Part shown: in pieces, positions 43,705 to 52,718 of the stretch | How the letters are laid out: the number at the start of each line of letters is the position of its first letter | Numbering within the stretch: position 1 is the stretch's first letter | The notes under the pieces: generated by a model | What the model was told of the DNA's origin: nothing | Seen by the model: the letters and a program-made list of their open reading frames with translations, nothing else | Database searches by the model: none | Program-made: the position numbers and the translations under genes | NCBI GenBank assembly: GCA_963729875.1 | Contig: CAVSPR010000003.1 | Span: 62,001 to 126,000, forward strand | DNA from: DATBSL01 sp963729875 | GTDB taxonomy: Bacteria > Acidobacteriota > Vicinamibacteria > Fen-336 | Direction: 5' to 3' | Length of the DNA stretch: 64,000 nt

Positions 43705-44559
43705 ATGCCCGCCAACCGCACCGTGCCTCTCGTCCACCGGGAGGGCCTCGGGGGGCTCCACTTCCTGCTCACCTTTCGCCACCCGGAGACCGCCCGCGAC
43801 GCGCGGCCCGGCCAGTTCGTGATGATCAAGGCCGGCACGTCCGCCGAGCCGCCGCTGCGCCGTCCCTTCTCGATCCTCTCGGCGGACCCCGGGCGCGAGA
43901 CCTTCACCCTCTTCGTGAAGGCGATCGGCCAGGGGTCCCGGGCCCTGTGCGCGATGGCGCCGGGCGACGTGGCCCTGTGTCTCGGCCCGCTGGGGCACCC
44001 CTTCACTCCCCCGTCCCCGGGCGTCGAGGCCCTGCTGGTGGCCGGCGGCTACGGTGTCGCCCCCTTCCGCTTCCTCGGCGAGGAGCTGCGGCGCGCGGGC
44101 GGCCGCGCCCGCCTCTTCTACGGCGGTCGCACGGCCGCCGACCTGCCGCTCCTCGACCCCCTCCGGGGGGACGGCCTCCTCGTCGTGCCGGCCACCGAGG
44201 ACGGCAGCCTCGGCGAGCGCGGCCTCGTCACCGCTCCCCTCGAGGCCCACCTCGGCGCCGCGGCCGGGCCGGTGCGCCTCTACGCCTGCGGCCCCGAAGC
44301 GATGATGCGCGCCGTCGCGCGCCTCGCGGCCGCTCGGGGGCTCTCCGCGGAGGTCAGCCTCGACCCCTGGATGGGCTGCGGGATCGGCACCTGCCTCGGC
44401 TGCGTCGTCCGCGTCCAGGGTGAGGACGAGTCGCGTTGGAAGTACCGCTGCGCGTGCACCGAGGGGCCCGTCTTCGACGCGGCCCGGGTGGTCTGGCCGG
44501 ACGAGGACGAGTCGCGCGCCCGCCGCGTGGCCGCCGCGTCGCCGGGAGGGCCGCGGTGA
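43705..44559 (+). CDS. pyrK: Dihydroorotate dehydrogenase electron transfer subunit
   Basis: The FAD/2Fe-2S subunit that passes electrons from PyrD to NAD. The 284-residue product has the FAD motif RRPFSILSAD, the NAD-domain start LLVAGGYGVAPFRFLGEEL, and the 2Fe-2S cysteines in MGCGIGTCLGC and RCACTEGPVF. Two ATGs compete. The one at 43693 lies inside the TATGAT promoter box, so 43705 (MPANRTVPL) is preferred. It is coupled to pyrD by GTGA. Confidence 0.93.
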   Translation: MPANRTVPLVHREGLGGLHFLLTFRHPETARDARPGQFVMIKAGTSAEPPLRRPFSILSADPGRETFTLFVKAIGQGSRALCAMAPGDVALCLGPLGHPFTPPSPGVEALLVAGGYGVAPFRFLGEELRRAGGRARLFYGGRTAADLPLLDPLRGDGLLVVPATEDGSLGERGLVTAPLEAHLGAAAGPVRLYACGPEAMMRAVARLAAARGLSAEVSLDPWMGCGIGTCLGCVVRVQGEDESRWKYRCACTEGPVFDAARVVWPDEDESRARRVAAASPGGPR

Positions 44560-45497
44560 ACCTCGCGGTCGAGATCGCCGGGATCCGCTTCAAGAACCCG
44601 CTGATCGCCGCCTCGGGCACGTTCGGCTACGGCGTCGAGTACGAGAACGTCCTCGACCTCTCGGTCCTCGGCGGGATCGTCTCGAAGGGCCTCTACATGG
44701 AGCCCCGCGACGGTGCCCCCACCCCGCGCATCGTGGAGACGCCCTCCGGCCTCCTCAACGCGATCGGCCTCCAGGGGGTCGGGATAAGCGCCTTCGTGCG
44801 GGACGTCCTCCCCCGCATGGCGAGGCACGACACCGCCCTCCTCGTGAACGTGTGCGGGGAGACGGTGGACGAGTACGCCGAGGTGTCCCGCGTGTGCGAC
44901 GGCGCCCCCGGGATCGCCGGCCTCGAGATCAACATCTCCTGCCCGAACGTCGAGAAGGGCGGCATGGCCTTCGGGGGCGACCCGCTTCTGACCCACGAGG
45001 TGGTGGCGGCGGTCCGCAAGGCGACCCGGCTCCCCGTCATCCCCAAGCTCTCGCCCAACGTCGGCGACATCACGGTCTTCGCCCGCGCCGCCGAGGAGGC
45101 CGGGGCGGACGCGCTGTCGTGCATCAACACGCTCCTCGGCCTCGCGATCGACGTGGAGGCGCGCCGCCCGAGGCTCGGCTTCGGCACCGGCGGCCTCTCC
45201 GGCCCGGCCATCCGGCCGGTGGCGGTGAGGATGGCGTGGCAGGCGGCGCGGGCGGTCCGGATCCCGGTGATCGGCATCGGCGGCATCACCTCCGCGGCGG
45301 ACGCGCTCGAGTTCCTGGTCGCGGGCTGCCGCGCCGTCCAGATCGGCACCGCGAACTTCGTGGACCCGGGCGTGTACGGGCGGATCCTCGCGGACCTGAG
45401 CACCTACCTCGAGCGCCACGGCGAGGACGACGTCAACGCCGTGGTGGGGACGCTCGAGTACCCGGGGCTGCCCCGGCCCCGCGACACGGGAGTGTGA
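44556..45497 (+). CDS. pyrD: Dihydroorotate dehydrogenase (NAD-linked, class 1B) catalytic subunit
   Basis: Oxidises dihydroorotate to orotate with FMN. The 313-residue product shows FKNPLIAASGTFGYG, the active-site Cys129 in EINISCPNVEKGG (Cys rather than Ser marks class 1), KLSPNVGDI and the FMN-phosphate site IGIGGITSAADALEFL. The adjacent pyrK confirms class 1B. A GTG start overlaps pyrK. Confidence 0.96.
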   Translation: MNLAVEIAGIRFKNPLIAASGTFGYGVEYENVLDLSVLGGIVSKGLYMEPRDGAPTPRIVETPSGLLNAIGLQGVGISAFVRDVLPRMARHDTALLVNVCGETVDEYAEVSRVCDGAPGIAGLEINISCPNVEKGGMAFGGDPLLTHEVVAAVRKATRLPVIPKLSPNVGDITVFARAAEEAGADALSCINTLLGLAIDVEARRPRLGFGTGGLSGPAIRPVAVRMAWQAARAVRIPVIGIGGITSAADALEFLVAGCRAVQIGTANFVDPGVYGRILADLSTYLERHGEDDVNAVVGTLEYPGLPRPRDTGV

Positions 45498-45499
45498 CC

Positions 45500-46201
45500 A
45501 TGAAAGCCCGCGACCGTCTCATCGTGGCCCTCGACGTGCCGAAGGCCGACGCCGCGCGCGTCCTCGTGGACCGGCTGTCCGGCCGGGTGGGCCTGTTCAA
45601 GGTGGGCAACCAGCTGTTCACCGCGGCCGGCCCGGAGCTCGTGCGCGAGATCGTCGGCCGGGGTGAGAAGGTCTTCCTCGACCTCAAGTACCACGACATC
45701 CCGAACACCGTCGCCGGGGCCGTGGCGAGCGCCTCGCGCCTGGGCGTGTCGCTCGTGGACGTCCACGGCCTCGGGGGCCGGGCGATGATGGAGGCGGCGG
45801 TGGGCGCGCTGCCCGCGATGGGAACGCGCCTGCTCGCCATCACCATCCTCACCAGCCACGACGACGAGACGCTCGACGAGATCGGGGTCAACGGGTCGGT
45901 CGTGGAGTCCGTGCGCCGGCTGGCGGAGCTCGCCAAGGACGCGGGGACGGACGGCGTCGTGGCTTCTCCCCAGGAGGTCGGCATGATCCGCGAGGCCTGC
46001 GGGCGCGACTTCCTGATCGTCACCCCCGGCATCCGCCCGGCGGGCGCGGCCCCCGGCGACCAGGCCCGGCCCGCGACCCCGGCCGCCGCGCTCTCGGCGG
46101 GTGCGGACTACCTCGTCGTGGGCCGGCCGATCACCGAGGCCGCGGACCCGGGGGCGGCGGCCGACGCGATCGTGGCGGAGATGGAGTCGGCCCTGCGCTA
46201 G
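45500..46201 (+). CDS. pyrF: Orotidine 5'-phosphate decarboxylase
   Basis: Last step to UMP. The 233-residue TIM barrel begins RLIVALDVP and has the catalytic array Asp61, Lys63, Asp66 in FLDLKYHDIPNTV, and the phosphate-binding VTPGIRP and VVGRPI. ATG lies 2 bases after the pyrD stop. The TAG stop shares CTAG with the stop of the convergent gene. pyrE is not in the window. Confidence 0.96.
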   Translation: MKARDRLIVALDVPKADAARVLVDRLSGRVGLFKVGNQLFTAAGPELVREIVGRGEKVFLDLKYHDIPNTVAGAVASASRLGVSLVDVHGLGGRAMMEAAVGALPAMGTRLLAITILTSHDDETLDEIGVNGSVVESVRRLAELAKDAGTDGVVASPQEVGMIREACGRDFLIVTPGIRPAGAAPGDQARPATPAAALSAGADYLVVGRPITEAADPGAAADAIVAEMESALR

Positions 46202-47919
46202 GGCTCGGCCCGGAAGGCGAGGACGATCCGCTCGCCGGATCGGCCGCGCAGCCGGAAGGTCACCGAGTCGGCCGCGAGCTGCACGACGTCTCCCGCCACC
46301 ACGCGGAGGGTTTCCGCTCGGAACCCCGGGATCGCGCCGAGCTCGAAGCGCCAGGTCCCGCCGCCGCGGGCCTCGACGAGCGTCGCCTCCAGGCGGTTCT
46401 CGCCCGGCACCAGCCGGACGGCGAGGGGGCTGCGGCCGACGCGCGGGAACGTCGCCTCCCCGTTCACGATCACCTGGCCGGCGCCCGCCGGCACGCCGAG
46501 GTCGCTCACGATCGACGCGCCCGCCGCGGACGCCGTCGGGCCCGTGTCCGGCGTGCAGCTCCCCGTTGTGTTGTTCACGATGACGAGGATGGCCGGCGTG
46601 ATGCTGGCGTTGCCGCAGGTGTCCGTCGCGTACGCCTGCACGTCGAGGAACTTCGCGCACTTGCCCGCCAGGTAGGCGTTCACCTCGGTCTCGGTCCAGG
46701 TCAGGGGCCACGGGCTCCCGCTCGTCACCGGGCCGAGGATCTTCTGGTCGGCCTTGCCGTAGTTGATCTTGTACTCGACGAAGGCGACGCCGTTGTTCCC
46801 GGTCGTGGCGTCGCTCGCCGAGGCCTCGAAGCTCACGGGGTAGGAGACCGGGCTGGGGTAGACGCTGCCGTCGGCCGGCTTGAGCAAGCTCACCACCGGG
46901 CCCGTCTTGTCGCCGCTGCAGCCCCCGGAAGTCGACGGGTTCACCTGCACCACGAGCGAGCGGCTGGACTTCGGGTTGTTGTTCGGCGACTCGGAGCGGA
47001 CCGTCATGGTGACCGCGTAGCTGCGCGGCGCCACCGAGCGGTGGACATCGCTCGACGCGCTGGGCGTGAAGGACGCGGTCGTGAACGTGATCGAGGAGTG
47101 GCAGCCGGCCGTCGCCTGGACGCCGTCCACCTCGACCGAGTACCGCAGCAGCAACGGGCCCGTCGATTCGCACATGTCGAAGACCAGCTGGAGAGGCTCG
47201 GTCCCCGCGACCGTGTCTCCCTCCACCAGCGTCCCGCCCTGGAAGACCTTGAACACCGGGTTGAAGCCCGCCGCCAGCGTGGTGGTGGTCGTCGTCACGG
47301 GCGGCAGAGTGGTCGTCGTGGGTGGCGGCACCGTGGTCGTCGTCGTGCCGCCTCCTCCCTCGCTGGCCGACCCGCTGGCGAGCGCGACACCTCCGCCGAC
47401 GATCCCCGCCCCGCCGACCACCATCGCCGCCGTGGCCCCCGCGCCGATGCCGGCCGCGGCGCCGGCGAAGCCGGCAGGCAGGCCCGGGAAGACGGCGACC
47501 GTCGCGCTGTCGAGCATCGACGCCACCGGCACCTTCGACGCGCACTCGGCCGGGCTCCCGACCACCAGGGCCCGGGTCTCGCGGCTGCGGCTCTCCCCGA
47601 AGGACCGGTCGAGGGCGTCGACGTAGTACTCGATCTGGCGCCCGACGAGCTCCTTCTTCGGCCGGGGAAGGACACCCGAGTGGCAGGGCGCCTCCAGCTT
47701 CATCTCGACGTAGTACCAGTCCGGGGCCCCGCCGGCCACGCGGAAATAGACGCGGCCCCGTGCGAGCTGGGAGGCGGGCGCGAAGCACGCCGTCAGGCGG
47801 GGGTACTTGCCGGCGACGACGCAGCCCACGGCGCGGTGGTCGACCGCCACCCCCTCGCCGTGAAGCGACGCCGGGAACAGGAGGGTGATCAGCCCCGCGA
47901 CGACGTCACGCTTCCTCAT
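46198..47919 (-). CDS. Secreted multi-domain protein with glycine-rich helix and threonine-rich linker, function unknown
   Basis: A 573-residue exported protein with a signal peptide (VVAGLITLLFPASLHG). A small cysteine-bearing N-terminal domain (CFAPASQLARGRVYFRV) follows, then a Gly/Ala hydrophobic helix (GIGAGATAAMVVGGAGIVGGGVAL). Next come a Thr/Pro linker (GGGGTTTTTVPPPTTTT) and two or three Ig-like beta domains rich in Ser/Thr (PVVSLLKPADGSVYPS). ATG at 47919 has GGGGGAAGGGG upstream, and TAGACT at 47997-47992 is a likely -10. No catalytic motif is seen. An envelope protein with surface-exposed Ig domains is inferred from the layout. Confidence 0.75.
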   Translation of the reverse strand: MRKRDVVAGLITLLFPASLHGEGVAVDHRAVGCVVAGKYPRLTACFAPASQLARGRVYFRVAGGAPDWYYVEMKLEAPCHSGVLPRPKKELVGRQIEYYVDALDRSFGESRSRETRALVVGSPAECASKVPVASMLDSATVAVFPGLPAGFAGAAAGIGAGATAAMVVGGAGIVGGGVALASGSASEGGGGTTTTTVPPPTTTTLPPVTTTTTTLAAGFNPVFKVFQGGTLVEGDTVAGTEPLQLVFDMCESTGPLLLRYSVEVDGVQATAGCHSSITFTTASFTPSASSDVHRSVAPRSYAVTMTVRSESPNNNPKSSRSLVVQVNPSTSGGCSGDKTGPVVSLLKPADGSVYPSPVSYPVSFEASASDATTGNNGVAFVEYKINYGKADQKILGPVTSGSPWPLTWTETEVNAYLAGKCAKFLDVQAYATDTCGNASITPAILVIVNNTTGSCTPDTGPTASAAGASIVSDLGVPAGAGQVIVNGEATFPRVGRSPLAVRLVPGENRLEATLVEARGGGTWRFELGAIPGFRAETLRVVAGDVVQLAADSVTFRLRGRSGERIVLAFRAEP

Positions 47920-48026
47920 CCCCTTCCCCCAAGGCGGGCCGGGAGTGCGGCGAGCCCGCCGCCCGGTGCCCTTCGAAACGACGGCCGGTAGAGTCTAGCA
48001 CTCCCGCCACCGGTGGCCGCGGGCGA

Positions 48027-50615
48027 TCACCTCCGCCCGGCCTCATCGAGCGTGGGCACGGCCCGCCGCGCCCACGGCGTCTCCGCGTGCTCCGCGACGA
48101 GGCGGCGCCGCCACTCCGCGGCGCCCTCGACGTCGCCCGCGGTCTCGCGCGCCAGCGCACCCGAGTACAGGGCCTGGGGCCGGTGCGGACCGGCCGCGCC
48201 CTCGACGACCAGGGCGAACGGCTCGATCGCCTCCCTGGGGTGGCCGGCCCGCAGGAGCGCCTCGCCACGGACGCACAGGAGCCCGGCCCGCCGCGGGTCC
48301 GTCGGCGCAAGGAGGTCGACCGCGTGGCGCGCGTACTCGGCGGCTTCCTCCCAGCGTTCCTCCGAGTAGGCGCGCGAGGCGAGGCCGTCGGCCGCGTCGA
48401 TCTCCCCGGAGCGCGAGGGGGGCGGGAGCAGCCGCAGGGCGCCGAGCGCCAGCGCGAGTCCGATCGGCAGGAGGCCGAGGAGCCGACGGCCCGGCCGGGG
48501 CCGCTCGTCTTCGGGCGGCTCGGCCGTCCCTCGGCGGCGCCGCCAGGACCGTGCCGCCCAGGCCGCGAGGGCGCCCGCCGCCAGGCCCAGCCCGAGCCAG
48601 TCGGACCACGTCCGGGCGGCGTACGTGAGCCGCACGTCGCGCTGCCGGGGCACCAGCAGCATGAAGCCGGGCGAGGCGAGGTACGGCCCGTCCGCACCCT
48701 CCGCCCGCCAGCGCGGGTGGTAGGAGACCTTCACGAGGAGCGGGTGGCCCGGCCGGCTCGTCGTGATGCGGATCTCCTCGGGCTCCACGTTCGCCGTCAC
48801 CGCAACGCCTCCCGGCAGCGGGGCCTCGGGAGGCGGAGCCCACGCGTCGACGGACACCCGCGTGAAACGCGGGTCGTCGGTGAAGACCAGCAGCGCCCGG
48901 TTGGGGGGCTTGCGGGAGAACCAGTGGAACGCCTGGTCGCGCCACCGGGACGGAGACGACCGGACGGGCTCGAAGGCGAGGGGCTCGACGTAGCCGGGCC
49001 CCGGGTCGGCGAGGCGGAACAGCGTGTAAGGCGGGATGACCGCCTCCCGCTCGACCTCGGGGCGCCCGTCGAGGACGGAGACGAGGCGCGGGCTGACGGC
49101 GACGATCTGGCCCACGTTGAGGAGTCGCAGGCGGGCGAGCCCGGTTTCGGGATCGAACCGGGAGTAGGTCCGGCTGCGAAACGGGTTCGGCGACGAGGGG
49201 TAGAGCTCCGACAGGAGGTAATACACGGGGTGCGTGGTCGTGCTCGACTGGTTGTAGACGCCCTCGATCCCCGAGCGGCCGGAGAAGAAGGGCACGGTCT
49301 CGTGCATGCGGATGGAGCCGGCACGCTCGTGCACGGGGCCGTACTCGAACGCCACCCGAGGGTCGCCGGGACCGCCCCGGATCCTCTCCGACAGCTCCTT
49401 CCACGCCGGCCACAGCTCCTTCGCCTCGAGGCCCGAGTAGTTCCAGTCGACCCAGTGGCGCAAGAAGCGCGAGGACGAGTCCCCGTGCACGGCCGCGAGC
49501 AGCACGAGCCCCACCGCCACCGCGTCGGCGAGGCGGAGCCGGGCGAGCGCGAGGCCGAGGCCCGAGGCCCCGGCGAGGGCGAGCGAGAGCTGCGCAAACG
49601 GCAGGAAGCGCACGTCGATCACGCCGAGGGCGGGCCCCCCCGACGCGAGGGCCGCGCCGGCCAGGCAGCCGAAGCCGAGCAGGAGCAGACGCCCGTCGCA
49701 CGAGCGGCCGCGGAGCCACCGGGCCAGCGCGACGGCGAGGGTGACCCCGCCCGCGAGATGCAGGGGCCAGAGGAGGGGCGGCAGGATCCCCCGGGTGGTC
49801 ACGTCGATCCATGCGTCGCCGTAGGGCGTCGTCCAGCCCCACCCCGCGAGCATCGGCAGGAGGGCCGGGCCGGCGAGGGCAAAGGCCAGCACGGCCACGG
49901 CCAGGAGCCAGGCCAATGGATGCCACGCCCGCCGCCCGCCGGCAGCCGGGGGCGCCGGGTCGCACAGGAGCAGGCCCGACGCGGTGAGGCCCGCCCAGAG
50001 CACCGCATAGCCGTGGGCGTAGCTGGTCAGCGCGAGCACGGCGGCGGGGCCCCAGGGACCACGGCCGTCGGCGCGGGCGCGGAAGAGGACCCCCAGGAAG
50101 AGGACGGCGAAGCCGACGCCGTAGGTGTACGAGAACTCCCCGGTGAGCGTGCTCGCGACGGTGCCGCCCCAGATGGGGGTGTCCTCGACGAAGAGGAACA
50201 CGAGCGCGGCCGCGGCCCCGAGGAGCGGAGCCGGGAACGGGAGCCGCGCCAGTCGCAACGCGGCGTAGCAGAGGAGGGGCAGCAGGAAGACGCCGAGCGC
50301 CGTGCCCAGCTTGAAGGCGACCGGCATGCCGACGACGAGGGCCAGCACCGACATCAGGACGAACGGGAAGGGGAAGTAGTAGAGCAGGAGCGGGTGCCCG
50401 AGCGAGGCTCCCGGGTACCAGCCGTGCAGCCGAAGCTGCGGCAGGAGCTGGTCGCGGAACCAGACCGCCGTGGGATAGTGGCACGGCGTGTCGCCGCCGG
50501 CCGTGACGGTGGGCAGCGTCAGCAGCGACGGGCGCAGCAGGTCGAGGAGAACGAGCAGGATGGCGAGGAGACCGAGGGCGTCGGCGAGGCGCTGCCGTCC
50601 TTTCGGCGTCGTCAT
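48027..50615 (-). CDS. Large GT-C-like membrane protein (6-pyruvoyl-tetrahydropterin-synthase-related family)
   Basis: An 862-residue protein with about a dozen membrane helices in its first 400 residues. The outer-loop signature is TAGGDTPCHYPTAVWFRDQL and LGHPLLLYYFPFPFVLMS, as in the PTPS-related membrane family, thought to be lipid-linked glycosyltransferases. A long extracytoplasmic domain follows, then two more helices near 690 and 740, then TPR-like repeats (RAYSEERWEEAAEYARHAVDLL). The Asp in GGDTP is a candidate catalytic base. TAGACT ends 7 bases before the ATG. The PTPS name comes from a database label and does not imply pterin chemistry. Confidence 0.75.
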   Translation of the reverse strand: MTTPKGRQRLADALGLLAILLVLLDLLRPSLLTLPTVTAGGDTPCHYPTAVWFRDQLLPQLRLHGWYPGASLGHPLLLYYFPFPFVLMSVLALVVGMPVAFKLGTALGVFLLPLLCYAALRLARLPFPAPLLGAAAALVFLFVEDTPIWGGTVASTLTGEFSYTYGVGFAVLFLGVLFRARADGRGPWGPAAVLALTSYAHGYAVLWAGLTASGLLLCDPAPPAAGGRRAWHPLAWLLAVAVLAFALAGPALLPMLAGWGWTTPYGDAWIDVTTRGILPPLLWPLHLAGGVTLAVALARWLRGRSCDGRLLLLGFGCLAGAALASGGPALGVIDVRFLPFAQLSLALAGASGLGLALARLRLADAVAVGLVLLAAVHGDSSSRFLRHWVDWNYSGLEAKELWPAWKELSERIRGGPGDPRVAFEYGPVHERAGSIRMHETVPFFSGRSGIEGVYNQSSTTTHPVYYLLSELYPSSPNPFRSRTYSRFDPETGLARLRLLNVGQIVAVSPRLVSVLDGRPEVEREAVIPPYTLFRLADPGPGYVEPLAFEPVRSSPSRWRDQAFHWFSRKPPNRALLVFTDDPRFTRVSVDAWAPPPEAPLPGGVAVTANVEPEEIRITTSRPGHPLLVKVSYHPRWRAEGADGPYLASPGFMLLVPRQRDVRLTYAARTWSDWLGLGLAAGALAAWAARSWRRRRGTAEPPEDERPRPGRRLLGLLPIGLALALGALRLLPPPSRSGEIDAADGLASRAYSEERWEEAAEYARHAVDLLAPTDPRRAGLLCVRGEALLRAGHPREAIEPFALVVEGAAGPHRPQALYSGALARETAGDVEGAAEWRRRLVAEHAETPWARRAVPTLDEAGRR

Positions 50616-50622
50616 CCGCCGC

Positions 50623-50628
50623 AGTCTA
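50623..50628 (-). promoter_or_regulatory. -10 box of the GT-C-like gene
   Basis: TAGACT on the minus strand ends 7 bases before the ATG at 50615. No -35 match. Confidence 0.4.
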
Positions 50629-50689
50629 GCCGATCGCCGCCCCCTTCCTGGCGGCGGACGGGCTGGCCCGGGACCGATGCGTTTGCTTC

Positions 50690-50718
50690 TTTACGCGGGG
50701 GGCGGCCTCGGCTACGAT
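50690..50718 (+). promoter_or_regulatory. Promoter of the receiver-domain gene
   Basis: TTTACG (50690-50695), 17 bases, TACGAT (50713-50718). The predicted start leaves about 6 bases before the ATG at 50731. Confidence 0.5.
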
Positions 50719-50730
50719 TCCCGCCCTCGC

Positions 50731-51090
50731 ATGAAGGACACCCGGCGGATCCTCGTGGTGGACGACGACCCCGGCATCGGACAGATGCTGACGAAGGCCC
50801 TCGCGCGCCACGGCTTCCTGGTGGATGCCGCCACCTCCGCAGAGGAGGCCCTCGAGAAGTCGGAGGCCGCCAGCTACGACGCCGCCCTCGTGGACCTCGT
50901 CATGCCCGGGCAGGACGGGAAGCAGCTCGCCGACACGCTGCGCCGTCGGTCCCCGGGGCTGCCGATCGGGCTCCTCACCGGCTACACGCACTCCCCTCTC
51001 ATCCCCGCCTTCGAGAAATCGGGCATGGCGGTCTTCAAGAAGCCGGTCATCATCCAGGACCTCGTCGACTTCCTGCAGCGGGAGATCTAG
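50731..51090 (+). CDS. Stand-alone response-regulator receiver domain
   Basis: A 119-residue CheY-like receiver without an output domain. The acidic pocket is at residues 11-13 (VVDDD), the phospho-acceptor Asp55 in ALVDLVMPG, the switch Thr83 in LLTGYT and Lys104 in VFKKPV, so all working residues are present. No histidine kinase is adjacent; the only one in the window, at 59.9-61.1 kb, has a broken frame. It may act through protein-protein contacts. Confidence 0.88.
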   Translation: MKDTRRILVVDDDPGIGQMLTKALARHGFLVDAATSAEEALEKSEAASYDAALVDLVMPGQDGKQLADTLRRRSPGLPIGLLTGYTHSPLIPAFEKSGMAVFKKPVIIQDLVDFLQREI

Positions 51091-51186
51091 CACCCCCTCG
51101 CGTGCCCCGACCCGAGCGTGCGGGCACGCGAGGGACCTCCGAAAGCCCCGAGGAAAGCCGGTCCGTTCGCTCCCGGTCCGTTTCCC

Positions 51187-52530
51187 TCACCCCCCCCGCT
51201 TCGCCTGCTTCCGCAGCAGCCGATGCTGCCGCCGCTCGAGCCCCTCGGCCAGGTGCCAGGCGCGCACGTCCCGGCGGCGCGACGCCTCGACGAGGCGCAG
51301 CCCCCGCTCGACCGCCACGAGCGCCTGACCCAGGTCCCGGCTGCGGTGCTCGTGGTGCATCGCCAGCTCACGCCAGCCCTCCACCTCGCCCGCCTCCCCC
51401 GCCTCGGCCCACAGGGCGGCCGCCCGCTCGGGCTCCCCGGCCCGCTTGGCCCGCCAGGCCAGCCGAAGGAGCGCCGGGCCCCGGAGGGTTCCGGGACCCA
51501 GCCGGAGCGCCCGCCGGTACTCGGCCTCGCTGCGGTCGTACAGCCTCGCGCGTTCCAGCACCCGCGCGAGGCTGTAGACGTCGCGCGGGTCCTCGGCCCC
51601 TCCCTCCTCCACCCACTGGCAGGCGAGCACGGCGAGCGCTGCCAGCGAGACGATGTCCTGGCGGTTGTGCTCGAAGACCCGCGCCAGCATGCGCGCGTCG
51701 CGCCGGCGCACCCAGTCGAAGTAGACGTGGGGGATCTCCTCGCCTGGGATGTCGCCGGTGCGGCGCAGGCCCATCAGCTGCGCCTCGAGCGACTGCAGCC
51801 GGCAGGACTCGAGCCGCGCCTTCCACAGCCGGCGGGCGGGGTGCAGGAGGTCCAGGTGCGGCGCCTCGCCCAGCGGGAAGCGTCCGCGGTTGAGGCGGAA
51901 GCGAGCATCGAGGAGGGGCACGTCGAACATCTTCCCGTTGAAGGTCACGAGGCGGTCGAAGTGCGCAAGCTCCAGGCCCAGCGCGTGGAGGAGCGCCGCC
52001 TCCTCGTGGTAGTCGCGCATGAAGTACTGGCGCACGCGGAACCGCTCCCCTTCGACCCAGCCGAGCCCGATCAGGAAGGCGGCGGTGCCGGCGCCGCCGG
52101 CGAGGCCCGTCGTCTCGGTGTCGAGGAACACCGCGCGGCGCAAGTCGAAGCCGTCGAGGTCCGGCTCCGCGGTGAGGATCCCGACGGTGGCGGGGTCGAT
52201 CGCGTGGACGCGCGAGAGCGGAACGTCGCCGTGCCGCACTTCGAGGTGGACCGAGGACTCGACGAGGAAGAACTCGCCGCGCTCGTTCTCCACCCGCATC
52301 CCCTCCACGAGCTCCTCGAGGGGCACGGGCGCGGGGCCGCGACGCCGCTCTTTCTCCTTGAGCGAAGCCGCGGCCACGAGCCTCTCGAGGCGGGCCTTCA
52401 GCGACAGGACGTCGCCGTCGCCGGGCGGGGCTTCCCCCAGCATCTCCCGCTCGAGCCGCTCGAGGCCGGGCGCCGGCGCGTCGGGGCGCTTCAGGCGGGC
52501 GAGACGGTCGTGAAGCGAGCTAGAGGACAT
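51187..52530 (-). CDS. RNase H-fold exonuclease of the YprB/MrfB type
   Basis: A 447-residue protein. The central domain has the DEDD exonuclease motif FLDTETTGLAGG (Exo I), LVTFNGKMFDVPLLDAR (Exo II) and EHNRQDIVSLAALA (Exo III with the final Asp), as in YprB. A C-terminal TPR-like helical region follows (RARLYDRSEAEYRRALRL). In Bacillus YprB (MrfB) works with the helicase YprA (MrfA) in mitomycin-damage repair. Here the helicase gene is immediately upstream. ATG 52530 is preferred because third-position GC rises sharply there. ATG 52722 would overlap the helicase stop as ATGA and add 64 disordered residues. Confidence 0.82.
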   Translation of the reverse strand: MSSSSLHDRLARLKRPDAPAPGLERLEREMLGEAPPGDGDVLSLKARLERLVAAASLKEKERRRGPAPVPLEELVEGMRVENERGEFFLVESSVHLEVRHGDVPLSRVHAIDPATVGILTAEPDLDGFDLRRAVFLDTETTGLAGGAGTAAFLIGLGWVEGERFRVRQYFMRDYHEEAALLHALGLELAHFDRLVTFNGKMFDVPLLDARFRLNRGRFPLGEAPHLDLLHPARRLWKARLESCRLQSLEAQLMGLRRTGDIPGEEIPHVYFDWVRRRDARMLARVFEHNRQDIVSLAALAVLACQWVEEGGAEDPRDVYSLARVLERARLYDRSEAEYRRALRLGPGTLRGPALLRLAWRAKRAGEPERAAALWAEAGEAGEVEGWRELAMHHEHRSRDLGQALVAVERGLRLVEASRRRDVRAWHLAEGLERRQHRLLRKQAKRGG

Positions 52531-52718
52531 GCCGTCCACGGGCGGGTTTCGGGGGGAAGCTCCCCATCTCGAAGAAACCTCGGGAACAGCCTGGCCGTTG
52601 CGGGAGCTTCCGTCGAAGGGTGCTTCTCCGCGAAGAGAACGGCCTTCACCGGGGCGTTCTTGAACGGGCGACTCCCCGGAATCCGCTCGACTGGGATCCT
52701 CGGGGGCGTGAGTCCTTG

